DNA of 64,000 nucleotides from Paraburkholderia solisilvae (GTDB taxonomy: Bacteria > Pseudomonadota > Gammaproteobacteria > Burkholderiales > Burkholderiaceae). Position numbers and translations under genes: made by a program. Shown here piece after piece: positions 9,103 to 16,759 of the stretch; position 1 is the first letter of the stretch; each line of letters opens with the position of its first letter. The stretch lies in NCBI RefSeq assembly GCF_902859875.1, contig NZ_CADIKF010000025.1:39328-103327 (forward strand). The letters run 5' to 3'. Under the pieces are notes generated by a model. The model was not told the DNA's origin. It searched no databases and was given only the letters and a program-made list of their open reading frames with translations.

Positions 9103-10719
9103 ATGTACGATCCGTCGAATTCCGCTGGGGGGAAACTTTCGGCTCTGCACGGCCCGGCAGGCGCCCGGCGCAGTTTCGCGCCGCGGCTGACGCTTGCCAT
9201 TGCCGCGCTCTGCTGCGCCGCTGTCACAACCGGCGCCGTGCTGTGGGGCGAACGGTATGCGGACCACGAAGTCGAGGCGCGTGAAAGCCTGATCGGTCAC
9301 GACATGGTCGAGTCGCTCGACCGCATGCTGACCAACGTGCGCACGCAGCGCCGCGACGCACTGCTCGAAATGGTCGGGCAAAACTGCCGGGACATCGCGC
9401 TGCCCCTTGCCGAACTGGAAACGTACGTGCAATACGTGCGCGGCATCAATCTCGTCGATCACCATCAGCTCTACTGCTCATCCGCGCTCGGCCCATTGAG
9501 CATGCCGCTCGCCTCGTACGTGCCGCGCGGCACGCCCGGCTCGCACGGCGTGATCGTCAACCTGCTGGCCGGAACACCGTTCCAACCCGGCACGCCGGTC
9601 ATTTCGATGTACGAGCCTTCCGGCGACGGCAAGGGCGTCGAATACACCATCGAAGGCGTCTATGTCACCGACACGCTCGCGCACGGCATTCGTTACGGCG
9701 CGCAGCAGGTCATTCTGTCGATGCCGGGCTCCGGCGTGCTGACCGACAAGGGCGACTTCGTCCCGTCGATCAAGACTCCGACCGACGTCGGCACCCGCGT
9801 GTATTCGACGCAATGGCCGTTTTCGGTGGCCGTGCTCGCGTCCGCGACGCTCGCAACCGAAATGCACTGGCGCTACGGCCTGCTGTTCGGCGCACTCGCG
9901 ATCCTCTTCGATCTGCTGATCGTGGCGCTTGCGCTGCTCGCGCTGGCGCCGCATCGGCAGTTGCTGGCCGCCGTCCGGCGCGGCCTGCGGCTTGGGCAAC
10001 TGCATGTGGTCTATCAGCCGGTGGTCGAGATCGCGACGCGGCAAATCGTCGGCGTCGAAGCGCTGATCCGCTGGACCCATCCGCGCTGGGGCTCGGTCAG
10101 CCCATCGGTATTCATGGCGCAGGTCGAACGCAGTCCGCTGATTTCGCGCGTCACCCGTTTCGCGCTGCACTCCGCCGCCGCCGACATCGCGCAGAAAACC
10201 ACGATCCGGCCGTTGCGCGTCGCCGTGAACATCGCGCCGCTCGACTTGCAGCGCAAGGACTTCGTCGCGGACGTGCTCGCCGTCAACGACACGCTGCCGC
10301 CCGGCGTCACGCTGGTGCTCGAACTCACCGAGCGTTTCCTGCTGGAAAAACAGCCGCGCACGCAAGCCATTTTCGATGTGCTGAAGGCACGCGGCGTGCA
10401 GTTCGCGATCGACGACTTCGGCACGCAGCACAGCAACCTCGATCTGCTCGGCCGTTTTCCGTTCGACTATGTGAAGATCGACGGCCAGTTCGTGCGCCAG
10501 GTCGATCGAGGCGGCGCGGCGCTGATCAGGGCGATCGCCGCGGTCGCGAAACATTACGGCATGGAAATCATCGCGGAAGGCGTCGAGAGCGAGGCCCAGC
10601 ATGCGGCGTTGCGCGAACTCGGCATTCCGTTCGGTCAGGGCTTTCTTTATCAACGTCCGACCAGCGCGCGCGAGCTCCACGTCGAGCCGGAACCCGGCAT
10701 GGCCGCGACGCGACCGTAG
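9103..10719 (+). CDS. CSS-domain / EAL-domain cyclic-di-GMP phosphodiesterase
   Basis: A membrane protein of about 538 residues. One transmembrane helix near residues 26-46 is followed by a periplasmic CSS sensor domain containing Cys-Ser-Ser (YCSSALG, about residues 123-129), then a second helix (about 255-277). The cytoplasmic EAL domain follows. EALIRW, the Asn of AVNIAPLDL, LELTERF, IDDFGTQHSNL, KIDGQFV and AEGVESEAQ are all present, so catalytic metal ligands look intact. It should hydrolyse c-di-GMP and lower biofilm-type signalling in response to periplasmic redox state, as known for CSS phosphodiesterases. The start is uncertain: the frame also has an ATG at 9073. Confidence 0.88.
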   Translation: MYDPSNSAGGKLSALHGPAGARRSFAPRLTLAIAALCCAAVTTGAVLWGERYADHEVEARESLIGHDMVESLDRMLTNVRTQRRDALLEMVGQNCRDIALPLAELETYVQYVRGINLVDHHQLYCSSALGPLSMPLASYVPRGTPGSHGVIVNLLAGTPFQPGTPVISMYEPSGDGKGVEYTIEGVYVTDTLAHGIRYGAQQVILSMPGSGVLTDKGDFVPSIKTPTDVGTRVYSTQWPFSVAVLASATLATEMHWRYGLLFGALAILFDLLIVALALLALAPHRQLLAAVRRGLRLGQLHVVYQPVVEIATRQIVGVEALIRWTHPRWGSVSPSVFMAQVERSPLISRVTRFALHSAAADIAQKTTIRPLRVAVNIAPLDLQRKDFVADVLAVNDTLPPGVTLVLELTERFLLEKQPRTQAIFDVLKARGVQFAIDDFGTQHSNLDLLGRFPFDYVKIDGQFVRQVDRGGAALIRAIAAVAKHYGMEIIAEGVESEAQHAALRELGIPFGQGFLYQRPTSARELHVEPEPGMAATRP

Positions 10720-10866
10720 CCGCATTTTTTCTGGCGGGATTCATCGCTCATCGGCCGGGCGCTGCGCGTCGCCGTCTTGTGCGATGGCGCGTGCAGCGTA
10801 GCGCCGCCCGCCTCCCTTCACGCCGGCCCGTTCGCGCGGGCATGGCGTTTGCGAATCCGCGCCCAT

Positions 10867-11934
10867 ATGAAGCTCGCCACCTTCAACATCAACGGCATAC
10901 GCTCGCGCCTGCCCTCGCTGCTGCACTGGCTGGAACGCGAGCAGCCCGATATCGCCTGCCTGCAGGAACTCAAGGCGTCCGACGACGCGTTTCCCGCGGA
11001 CGCGTTGCGCGAGGCGGGTTATGGCGCCATCTGGCACGGACAGACGGCGTGGAACGGCGTCGCCATTCTGGCCAAAGGCACGACGCCGACCGAAACGCGG
11101 CGCGGCCTGCCCGGCGGCGACGCCGATACGCACAGCCGGTATATCGAGGCGGCCGTCGACGGGCTGCTGGTCGGCTGCCTGTATCTGCCCAACGGCAATC
11201 CGCAGCCGGGTCCGAAGTTCGACTACAAGCTCGCCTGGTTCGAACGCCTGATCGCTTATGCGCAGACGCTTCATGACAGCGGCCACCCGGTCGTCCTCGC
11301 AGGCGACTATAACGTCGTGCCGACCGATTTCGACATCTACAACCCGCGCTCGTGGTTAAAGGATGCGCTGCTGCAGCCGGAAAGCCGCGCATGCTACGCG
11401 CGGCTGCTCGAACAGGGATGGACCGATGCGCTGCGCAGCCGCTTTCCCGATCAGAAAGTGTTTACCTTCTGGGATTATTTCCGGCGGCATTGGGACACCA
11501 ATTCGGGGCTGCGCATCGATCATCTGCTGCTGAGCGAACAGGTGGCGGCCGGATTGCGCAATGCAGGCGTCGACACCTGGGTGCGCGGCGAGCCGCATGC
11601 GAGCGACCATGCGCCGACGTGGATCGAACTGGAGTTCGGCAAGCACACCGGACGCACGGGTTCAACGACGGCCGCGACAATTCGCACGGCGGCAAAGAGC
11701 GGCGTTGCGAAGAACGTTACGAAGGACGTTACGAAGGGCATCACCAAAGGCGCCACGAAAAGCGCGGCAACGTCCGCGAAAAGCCGCACGAAGCCAGCCG
11801 GGCGCAGCACTGCCGCCGCGCATGCCGACCCGGCGCCGTCGACCACGACCGTGCCCCGCGCGCGCAAAACGGCGGCCGTCGAATCGAGCGGCCGCGCGAA
11901 ACTCGCTAAAGCAAGCCGTAAGACTCGCAAGTAA
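10867..11934 (+). CDS. xth: Exodeoxyribonuclease III with a Lys/Ala-rich C-terminal tail
   Basis: Residues 1-255 are a complete AP endonuclease/exonuclease III: MKLATFNINGIRSR, LQELKA (metal Glu), VLAGDYNVVP (catalytic Asp and Asn), FDIYNP, and RIDHLLLS and SDHAP (catalytic Asp-His). It cuts abasic sites in base excision repair. After about residue 258 come 100 residues almost wholly of Ala, Lys, Thr, Ser and Arg. These include a serial pattern KNVTK-DVTK-GITK-GATK, resembling histone H1 tails. Typical family members end near 255-260, so the tail is an addition, probably for DNA binding. The start is fixed by family similarity. Confidence 0.92.
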   Translation: MKLATFNINGIRSRLPSLLHWLEREQPDIACLQELKASDDAFPADALREAGYGAIWHGQTAWNGVAILAKGTTPTETRRGLPGGDADTHSRYIEAAVDGLLVGCLYLPNGNPQPGPKFDYKLAWFERLIAYAQTLHDSGHPVVLAGDYNVVPTDFDIYNPRSWLKDALLQPESRACYARLLEQGWTDALRSRFPDQKVFTFWDYFRRHWDTNSGLRIDHLLLSEQVAAGLRNAGVDTWVRGEPHASDHAPTWIELEFGKHTGRTGSTTAATIRTAAKSGVAKNVTKDVTKGITKGATKSAATSAKSRTKPAGRSTAAAHADPAPSTTTVPRARKTAAVESSGRAKLAKASRKTRK

Positions 11935-12011
11935 CGGGCGGCCGGCGAGCGCGAAGTCCGCCCGGATATGGTATTCATGCAGCGTGCCCACCCGCCCGAC
12001 CACGCTACGTC

Positions 12012-12980
12012 ATGACCGCCCGCACGACTCGCAGCCGCCTGCCGGACAGACCGATCCAACGCCATACGCTGCGCACGCACGATGGGCACCGCATCGCCTT
12101 CGCTGTCGCGGGTGCCGCGACCGGCATGCCGGTCGTGGTCGTGCATGGCGGACCGGGCGGCGGAACCGACCGCAGCGTGCTCGATGTGTTCGATCTGAAC
12201 CGCTTTCGGGTCGTCATGATCGATCAGCGCGGCGCGGGCGCTTCGCGTCCCGCGGGCAGCCTGCGGCGCAACCACACCGGATCGCTGATCGACGATATCG
12301 AAGCCGTGCGCGCGCAACTCGGCATCGAACGCTGGGGTGTGCTCGGCGGATCGTGGGGCGCGGCGCTCGCGCTGGCTTATGCGGGCAGTCATCCGCAAGC
12401 GGTGCTCGGCGTCGTGCTGCGCGCGATGTTCCTCACCACGGCGCGCGAGATCGACGGCCTCTTTCTCGCGTCACGCAAGCGTGCGCCGCGCGAATGGCAG
12501 GCGCTCGTGAATGCCGCTCGCTGCACGCATCGTTCGCGGCTCTTCGACGCGTGCGCGAGCGCGCTGCTCGAGTCGCGCAGCAACGCGATGCAACGGGCGG
12601 TCGCTCTCGCGTGGTCGCGATACGCCAATGCGGTGCTATCGTCCGCGCATCGTCTGCGCCGTAGCCGCTCGACCCGTCCCAAGCCCGCGACCGTGCGCAA
12701 GCAGATTGCGATGTACCAGATCCAGTCGCACTTTCTGCGGCATCGCTGCTGGCTCGGCGAGCCGCGCCTGATGTCGCTTGCCAGACGCGCCGCGCAAGCC
12801 GGTGTGCCGATGGCCGCCGCGCACGGCACGCGCGATCCGCTCTGTCCGCCCGGCAACGTCGACCGCCTGGTGCGCGCGGTGCCGCATGCGCGCATCGAGC
12901 GGGTCAACGCCGGGCATCTCGGCAGCGAACCGGCCTTGCGTGATGCGGTGAGACGTCTGGTCGATTCGCTCTGGCGCTGA
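12012..12980 (+). CDS. Proline iminopeptidase-like alpha/beta hydrolase (peptidase S33)
   Basis: A 322-residue cytoplasmic protein with the signature arrangement of prolyl aminopeptidases: HGGPGGG oxyanion motif near residue 45, MIDQRGAGAS near 75, and nucleophile elbow GGSWGAALALAY near 115. A late Asp in HGTRDPLCPP and a His in NAGHLG complete the triad. It should remove N-terminal proline from peptides or act on a related amide. The cap region (about 160-240) is Arg-rich and shorter or more divergent than in classical Pip, so the substrate is uncertain. No strong ribosome binding site. Confidence 0.78.
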   Translation: MTARTTRSRLPDRPIQRHTLRTHDGHRIAFAVAGAATGMPVVVVHGGPGGGTDRSVLDVFDLNRFRVVMIDQRGAGASRPAGSLRRNHTGSLIDDIEAVRAQLGIERWGVLGGSWGAALALAYAGSHPQAVLGVVLRAMFLTTAREIDGLFLASRKRAPREWQALVNAARCTHRSRLFDACASALLESRSNAMQRAVALAWSRYANAVLSSAHRLRRSRSTRPKPATVRKQIAMYQIQSHFLRHRCWLGEPRLMSLARRAAQAGVPMAAAHGTRDPLCPPGNVDRLVRAVPHARIERVNAGHLGSEPALRDAVRRLVDSLWR

Positions 12981-13141
12981 CGCGGCAGCCGCGCTTGTGT
13001 GCCCTTGCGTGCCCTTGTGCGCGCTTGCGACATCTTCGTGCCCCCATCCTGCGGATGTGAGCGCGCCTGTCGCATCCCCTGCCTGCAACGCGACACCCGT
13101 TTCCTCGATGAACCGATGGATCCGGGTTCCTCGTGCGCGCC

Positions 13142-15100
13142 TTATGAATCGAGGCGAACCGACACCGTTCCATTCGAATAGACCGCCGACGCATGAAACC
13201 CGTCGACCGTCACGTTCGAGAACTGCTGCTGGCCGACGCCGCCGCTAATCAGCTGGATCGTGTCGCCGACCTTCGGCGTGAAGCCGCTGGCGAACTTCAC
13301 ATGCAACGCACTGCCCGAAAAGAACAGCTGACCGCCGACCGCCAGTTGCCCGCCGCCCGTTCCATTGACGTCGAGTTCGAGCGTCGCGGCGGGCAGCACC
13401 GTGAACTTGCCGCCCACCTTGACCGCCGAACTCGCGCCGATAATGGCCGAACCCGCGCCGACAAACACGTCGCCGCTGCCGAATGCAGTCGTCGAACCGG
13501 CTTCGAGCGCGCCGCCTTTGACCTGCGTGCCGCCCGAATAGCTGTTATTGCCGGACAGCTGCAAGGTGCCGGTGCCGTTGAAGGTCAGCTTTCCGCTGCC
13601 CGAGATGTCGTTGCTCCAGGTGTCGTTTGCGTTGAATCCGCCTTGCGCCGCATCCATCGATACCACCACGTCGCCGACGAACCCGCCGTATCCGCCGAAA
13701 GCGGCGAACATGTCCATGCGGCCATATCCTTCGGCGTCGTCCATCACCGGATAGCCTGACGGAAACTCCGTCGTCTTGATCACGACCCGGCGCTGGTCCG
13801 CGCTGAGATACGGAAAGCGCGTTTCGAGCAGGACCTCAGCGCCTTTAGGGACCACCGGCGGCATATCGGTCGCCTCGATTTGCGGAAAGCCGAACGTCAT
13901 CCAGCTGATGTCGTTGGCTTTGTTGGTCGCAGGGTCGGCAAAGCGGTCCGTGCTCGCCGGCTGCGAATGGGCGAAGGCGAGAAACGTCGCCGGCGTGGTG
14001 CCCGTCGCCGCCATCAATGCGGTATGCGCCTGCTGGAATGCTTCGGTTTTCAGCGTCGCGTTGGCCGGATCGCTCAGATTGGCAACCGTTGCCGCGGTCG
14101 CAAACATCCGGCCTGCAATCACGTCGAGCGGCGAATGCATGCCCGCCTCGATCCGGTTGAAGCCGAGCTCCATGCCGCGCATCGTCATCTCCTGCGCACG
14201 CTCGGGCACACAGTACGCCATCGTCAGCGCATCTCTCATGGCCTCGGCTTCGTGGCCGCTGATATACCCGCCGTCGGTGGTCGGATCCGTACTTTCCGCC
14301 GGCACCAGCGTCGGATCGACGGCGACCTGCGCGCTCCAGCGGAATGGCCGCGCATACTTGTAGAAGCGCTTGGCCGGTTCGGTCGATGCGTTATTGCCCA
14401 TGGCCGACAGCAGATCCACGACATGACCGAAGGTCGCATTCGATGCGCTGCCCACCCCGATGTTGTTGCCCGTGTCGTTGAACAGCACGGTCGTCGCATT
14501 GGCGGGAATGGTCGTGATCGTCGTGGTCTGTTGCGCGGCAGTGCGCCATGCATCGGCCAGCGGGCCCATGCCGTCGGTCACGCTAAAGCCTTTACCGCGG
14601 CGGTCGTCGAAATAGGCGGCATCGGCCTGCGCCTGCGTGCGATGAGTCGTCGTGTCGACCACGAACTGGATGTTTTCGTTCAGCACCGCGGTATTCAGTA
14701 TCGTGCCGCCCGGCGTGCCGTCGTTCGGCAAGCCGGTCCATGAGGACGGCACGATGGCCGGAAACGACCCGACCGCGGGCGCCGACACGCCTGCGTCGAC
14801 AATCTCGGTGAGCGGCTTCCACAGATTGAGGTACTTCGAGACGAGACGCACACCCGCATTCGTATCCAGCGTGGCGAAGCGAGCGTCGCCGCGTTGGTTC
14901 GTCGCGATGTTGTCGACGAATGCCGGTACATTGGGAACCGGTGCGCTGTCGGTGAAGTTTTTATCTGCCGGCGGCGCAGGCGGCATGGATGCAATGACGG
15001 CCATGCTGCCATTGCCACCGTTGCCGTCGCATGCGGCAAGTGAAAGCACGCTCGACATCAGCGCTACCCATAGCGTCGGACGTGTCTTGTAAGAACGCAT
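13142..15100 (-). CDS. PAP2-family acid phosphatase lipoprotein with passenger-type beta-strand C-terminus
   Basis: A 652-residue protein. Its N-terminal signal ends in a lipobox (LAAC, Cys near residue 24), so it should be lipid-anchored outside the cytoplasm. The phosphatase part carries the three PAP2 motifs: KYARPFRW near 247, SGHEAEAM near 280, and a GMHSPLDVIAGR block with the catalytic His near 321. After about residue 480 the protein changes to Gly/Asn-rich strands, GTLQLSGNNSYSGGTQV followed by GGxLEAGS..., the autotransporter-associated repeat. No translocator barrel follows. Its ribosome binding site lies within a hairpin (see the separate entry). Confidence 0.82.
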   Translation of the reverse strand: MRSYKTRPTLWVALMSSVLSLAACDGNGGNGSMAVIASMPPAPPADKNFTDSAPVPNVPAFVDNIATNQRGDARFATLDTNAGVRLVSKYLNLWKPLTEIVDAGVSAPAVGSFPAIVPSSWTGLPNDGTPGGTILNTAVLNENIQFVVDTTTHRTQAQADAAYFDDRRGKGFSVTDGMGPLADAWRTAAQQTTTITTIPANATTVLFNDTGNNIGVGSASNATFGHVVDLLSAMGNNASTEPAKRFYKYARPFRWSAQVAVDPTLVPAESTDPTTDGGYISGHEAEAMRDALTMAYCVPERAQEMTMRGMELGFNRIEAGMHSPLDVIAGRMFATAATVANLSDPANATLKTEAFQQAHTALMAATGTTPATFLAFAHSQPASTDRFADPATNKANDISWMTFGFPQIEATDMPPVVPKGAEVLLETRFPYLSADQRRVVIKTTEFPSGYPVMDDAEGYGRMDMFAAFGGYGGFVGDVVVSMDAAQGGFNANDTWSNDISGSGKLTFNGTGTLQLSGNNSYSGGTQVKGGALEAGSTTAFGSGDVFVGAGSAIIGASSAVKVGGKFTVLPAATLELDVNGTGGGQLAVGGQLFFSGSALHVKFASGFTPKVGDTIQLISGGVGQQQFSNVTVDGFHASAVYSNGTVSVRLDS

Positions 15101-15108
15101 ATGCGTGA

Positions 15109-15148
15109 GACTCCGGGTTTGTTAGCTGAATTAAAGAAACCCGGAGTC
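15109..15148 (-). promoter_or_regulatory. 12-bp inverted repeat enclosing the ribosome binding site of the PAP2 gene
   Basis: GACTCCGGGTTT (15109-15120) and AAACCCGGAGTC (15137-15148) are exact complements separated by 16 A/T-rich bases. In the minus-strand transcript the near arm contains the GGAG about 11 bases before the ATG at 15100. Folding would bury the Shine-Dalgarno. It could act as a translational switch or be a repressor operator. Confidence 0.55.
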
Positions 15149-15356
15149 TAGGTATGCCGCGTGACCAGCGCGTTACTAATTTGTGGCGTCGATTAATACT
15201 CACGACCCTGAATGAAACGGTAAGCAAGGCTTCCTGATTGGCTAATAAACGGCACCGCCGACGCTGGCGCACAGCCCCACGGGCGACGTTTTCTCGCCAT
15301 TTTTATTTTTCAGGCATGAAGCGAGCGCGTCGCATAAAAAAGACCGCAAGGCGCCA

Positions 15357-15401
15357 TGAAAAACACCCCAAAGGTTGGATCGGTGTCCAACTTTCGGGGT
15401 G
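15357..15401 (-). terminator. Intrinsic terminator after the second DUF4148 gene
   Basis: Reading the minus strand, CACCCCGAAAGTTGGA (15401-15386) pairs with TCCAACCTTTGGGGTG (15379-15364) across a 6-base loop with one mismatch. TTTTTC follows immediately. It lies 60 bases past the stop codon. Confidence 0.85.
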
Positions 15402-15460
15402 CAGTTCAGCCAGGCCTACGGTCTTTATCAGCAATGTCCAGAATGGACCGGCGAATCGAC

Positions 15461-15796
15461 TTACGGACGTGCGTACGCCGAACCCAGCCAATCGTTACCG
15501 GTATGCGCGTTCGATGCACCGGATTGCGACGTGCCGTTCGTCGCCGGGCCATAAGCAGTCGTCTGGGCAGCCGCTTGCGCGGTCGCATTCTGCGCATTCG
15601 CACGCTGCTCGGCGTGCTGGATGCCGTCCGGATAATGGGCATCGCCTGCGTCATACAGGCTTTGAGTTTGTTCCGCCTTTTGCACCTGCGCCAACTCCGC
15701 GCGCACCTGATCGCGCGTCACCGACGATTGAGCGAAAGACACCACAGGGGTAGCGAGCACCGCAGCGAGTGCAACAGCCTTGATAAGCGATTTCAT
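15461..15796 (-). CDS. DUF4148 domain secreted protein (second copy)
   Basis: A 111-residue protein with a signal peptide (1-23, cleavage after SFA), the SSVTRDQVRAELAQVQKAEQ helix, a HYPDGIQHAEQRA segment and a Gln/Ala/Thr-rich tail. It is the same family as the gene at 902-1234 but only loosely similar outside the core. The start is secured by GGGAGG about 8 bases upstream; the open frame extends 58 codons further but lacks family similarity there. Function unknown; probably periplasmic. Confidence 0.88.
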   Translation of the reverse strand: MKSLIKAVALAAVLATPVVSFAQSSVTRDQVRAELAQVQKAEQTQSLYDAGDAHYPDGIQHAEQRANAQNATAQAAAQTTAYGPATNGTSQSGASNAHTGNDWLGSAYARP

Positions 15797-16117
15797 GAAG
15801 ACACCTCCCGAATCTGTTGATCTGTCACACACAGGCTTGTCTGTGACCGTTGAAGAGAGTCTAGTGGTTGAGGCGTCCAGGGTAAACCCTGATATTGAGA
15901 AAGGACCTTTGTGTATTTCGAACCTAATTGTTTCCATTCCAGACGTACTCGTGAGCTTAGCGGGTCGCAAGCACCGGAGGGTTCGATAGATATGAACGTT
16001 CCTTATGCCGGCGGAGAAACCCTTCGTTCAAACGCAACGTGTTCGCAGGTTTCAAACCTGCAATCGGGTGCACCGGTTACGGTATGCTGACGCCTTTTTG
16101 CCCCGAGAGCCGTCACG
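15797..16117. other. Divergent intergenic region between DUF4148 and DUF4337 genes
   Basis: About 320 bases, A/T-richer near 15840-15960, where promoters for the minus-strand gene are likely. GCAGGTTT-C-AAACCTGC (16045-16061) is a perfect 17-base palindrome 57 bases before the DUF4337 start and could be an operator. Confidence 0.45.
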
Positions 16118-16696
16118 ATGTCCGACGAATTCGAAGTCCACGGCCCGCACGATCACGCGGTCGAACATGCGGGCGCGCATACCGCGGAGCCCAGCGCGTC
16201 ACGTATTGCGGTGATGACCGCGATCCTCGCCAGCATCGGCGCCATCGCGTCGTACCAGAGCGGCGCGAACGAAAACCTCGCGCTTTTCTACAAGAACGAA
16301 GCCGCGATCCAGAAGACCGAAGCGTCGGATCAATGGGCGTACTACCAGGCCAAAGGCGAAAAGCAGAACCTCGCCGAACTCGGCGCCGCATTGAGCGATC
16401 CTTCGTCGGCCGCGCACGCGAAATTCGTCGCCGACGAAAAACGCTACAACGACCAGAAGGAGCCGATTCGCGCGAAGGCGGAAGCACTTGAAAGCGAAAC
16501 GAAAAAATATAACGACCTCAGCGAGTCGCTGCAGCATCAGCATCACCGGTGGGCACAAGCGACGACGTTGATCCAGATTTCCATCGCGCTCGCCGCCATT
16601 ACGCTGCTCACCAGAAAGAAATGGCTGCAGACCATGACAGCGGGCGTCGCGCTCGTCGGCCTCGGGTTTTTCGTGGCGGCCTGGTTCGCCGTGTAA
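16118..16696 (+). CDS. DUF4337 domain membrane protein
   Basis: A 192-residue protein: a His-rich N-terminus, one hydrophobic segment near residues 28-45, a charged helical region (about 55-140, Ala/Lys/Glu-rich, probably coiled coil), and two C-terminal transmembrane helices (about 145-163 and 168-190). The sequence IASYQSGANENLALFYKNEA with QWAYYQAKGEKQNLAEL is characteristic of DUF4337. Function unknown. GAGAG lies upstream of the ATG. The stop codon sits in the arm of a hairpin. Confidence 0.85.
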   Translation: MSDEFEVHGPHDHAVEHAGAHTAEPSASRIAVMTAILASIGAIASYQSGANENLALFYKNEAAIQKTEASDQWAYYQAKGEKQNLAELGAALSDPSSAAHAKFVADEKRYNDQKEPIRAKAEALESETKKYNDLSESLQHQHHRWAQATTLIQISIALAAITLLTRKKWLQTMTAGVALVGLGFFVAAWFAV

Positions 16697-16717
16697 GCGC
16701 GAGCGACGCGCTTACAC
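16691..16717. terminator. Bidirectional hairpin between DUF4337 and trehalase genes
   Basis: GTGTAAGCGCG (16691-16701) pairs exactly with CGCGCTTACAC (16707-16717) across a 5-base loop; the first arm contains the TAA stop. No good T-run follows on either strand, so efficiency is uncertain. Confidence 0.5.
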
Positions 16718-16759
16718 GCGTTCCCGCTTCGTTCTCACTTCGTTCCCGCTTCTTTCCCG

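Noticed and set aside
9813..11276. 487-residue frame crossing the EAL and exonuclease III genes
   Set aside because: Arg/Ala-rich shadow; both overlapped genes are complete and recognisable.
12997..13141. TGTGCCCTTGCGTGCCCTTGTGCGCGC short repeats after the S33 hydrolase
   Set aside because: Imperfect local repetition only; no CRISPR-like spacing and no gene.
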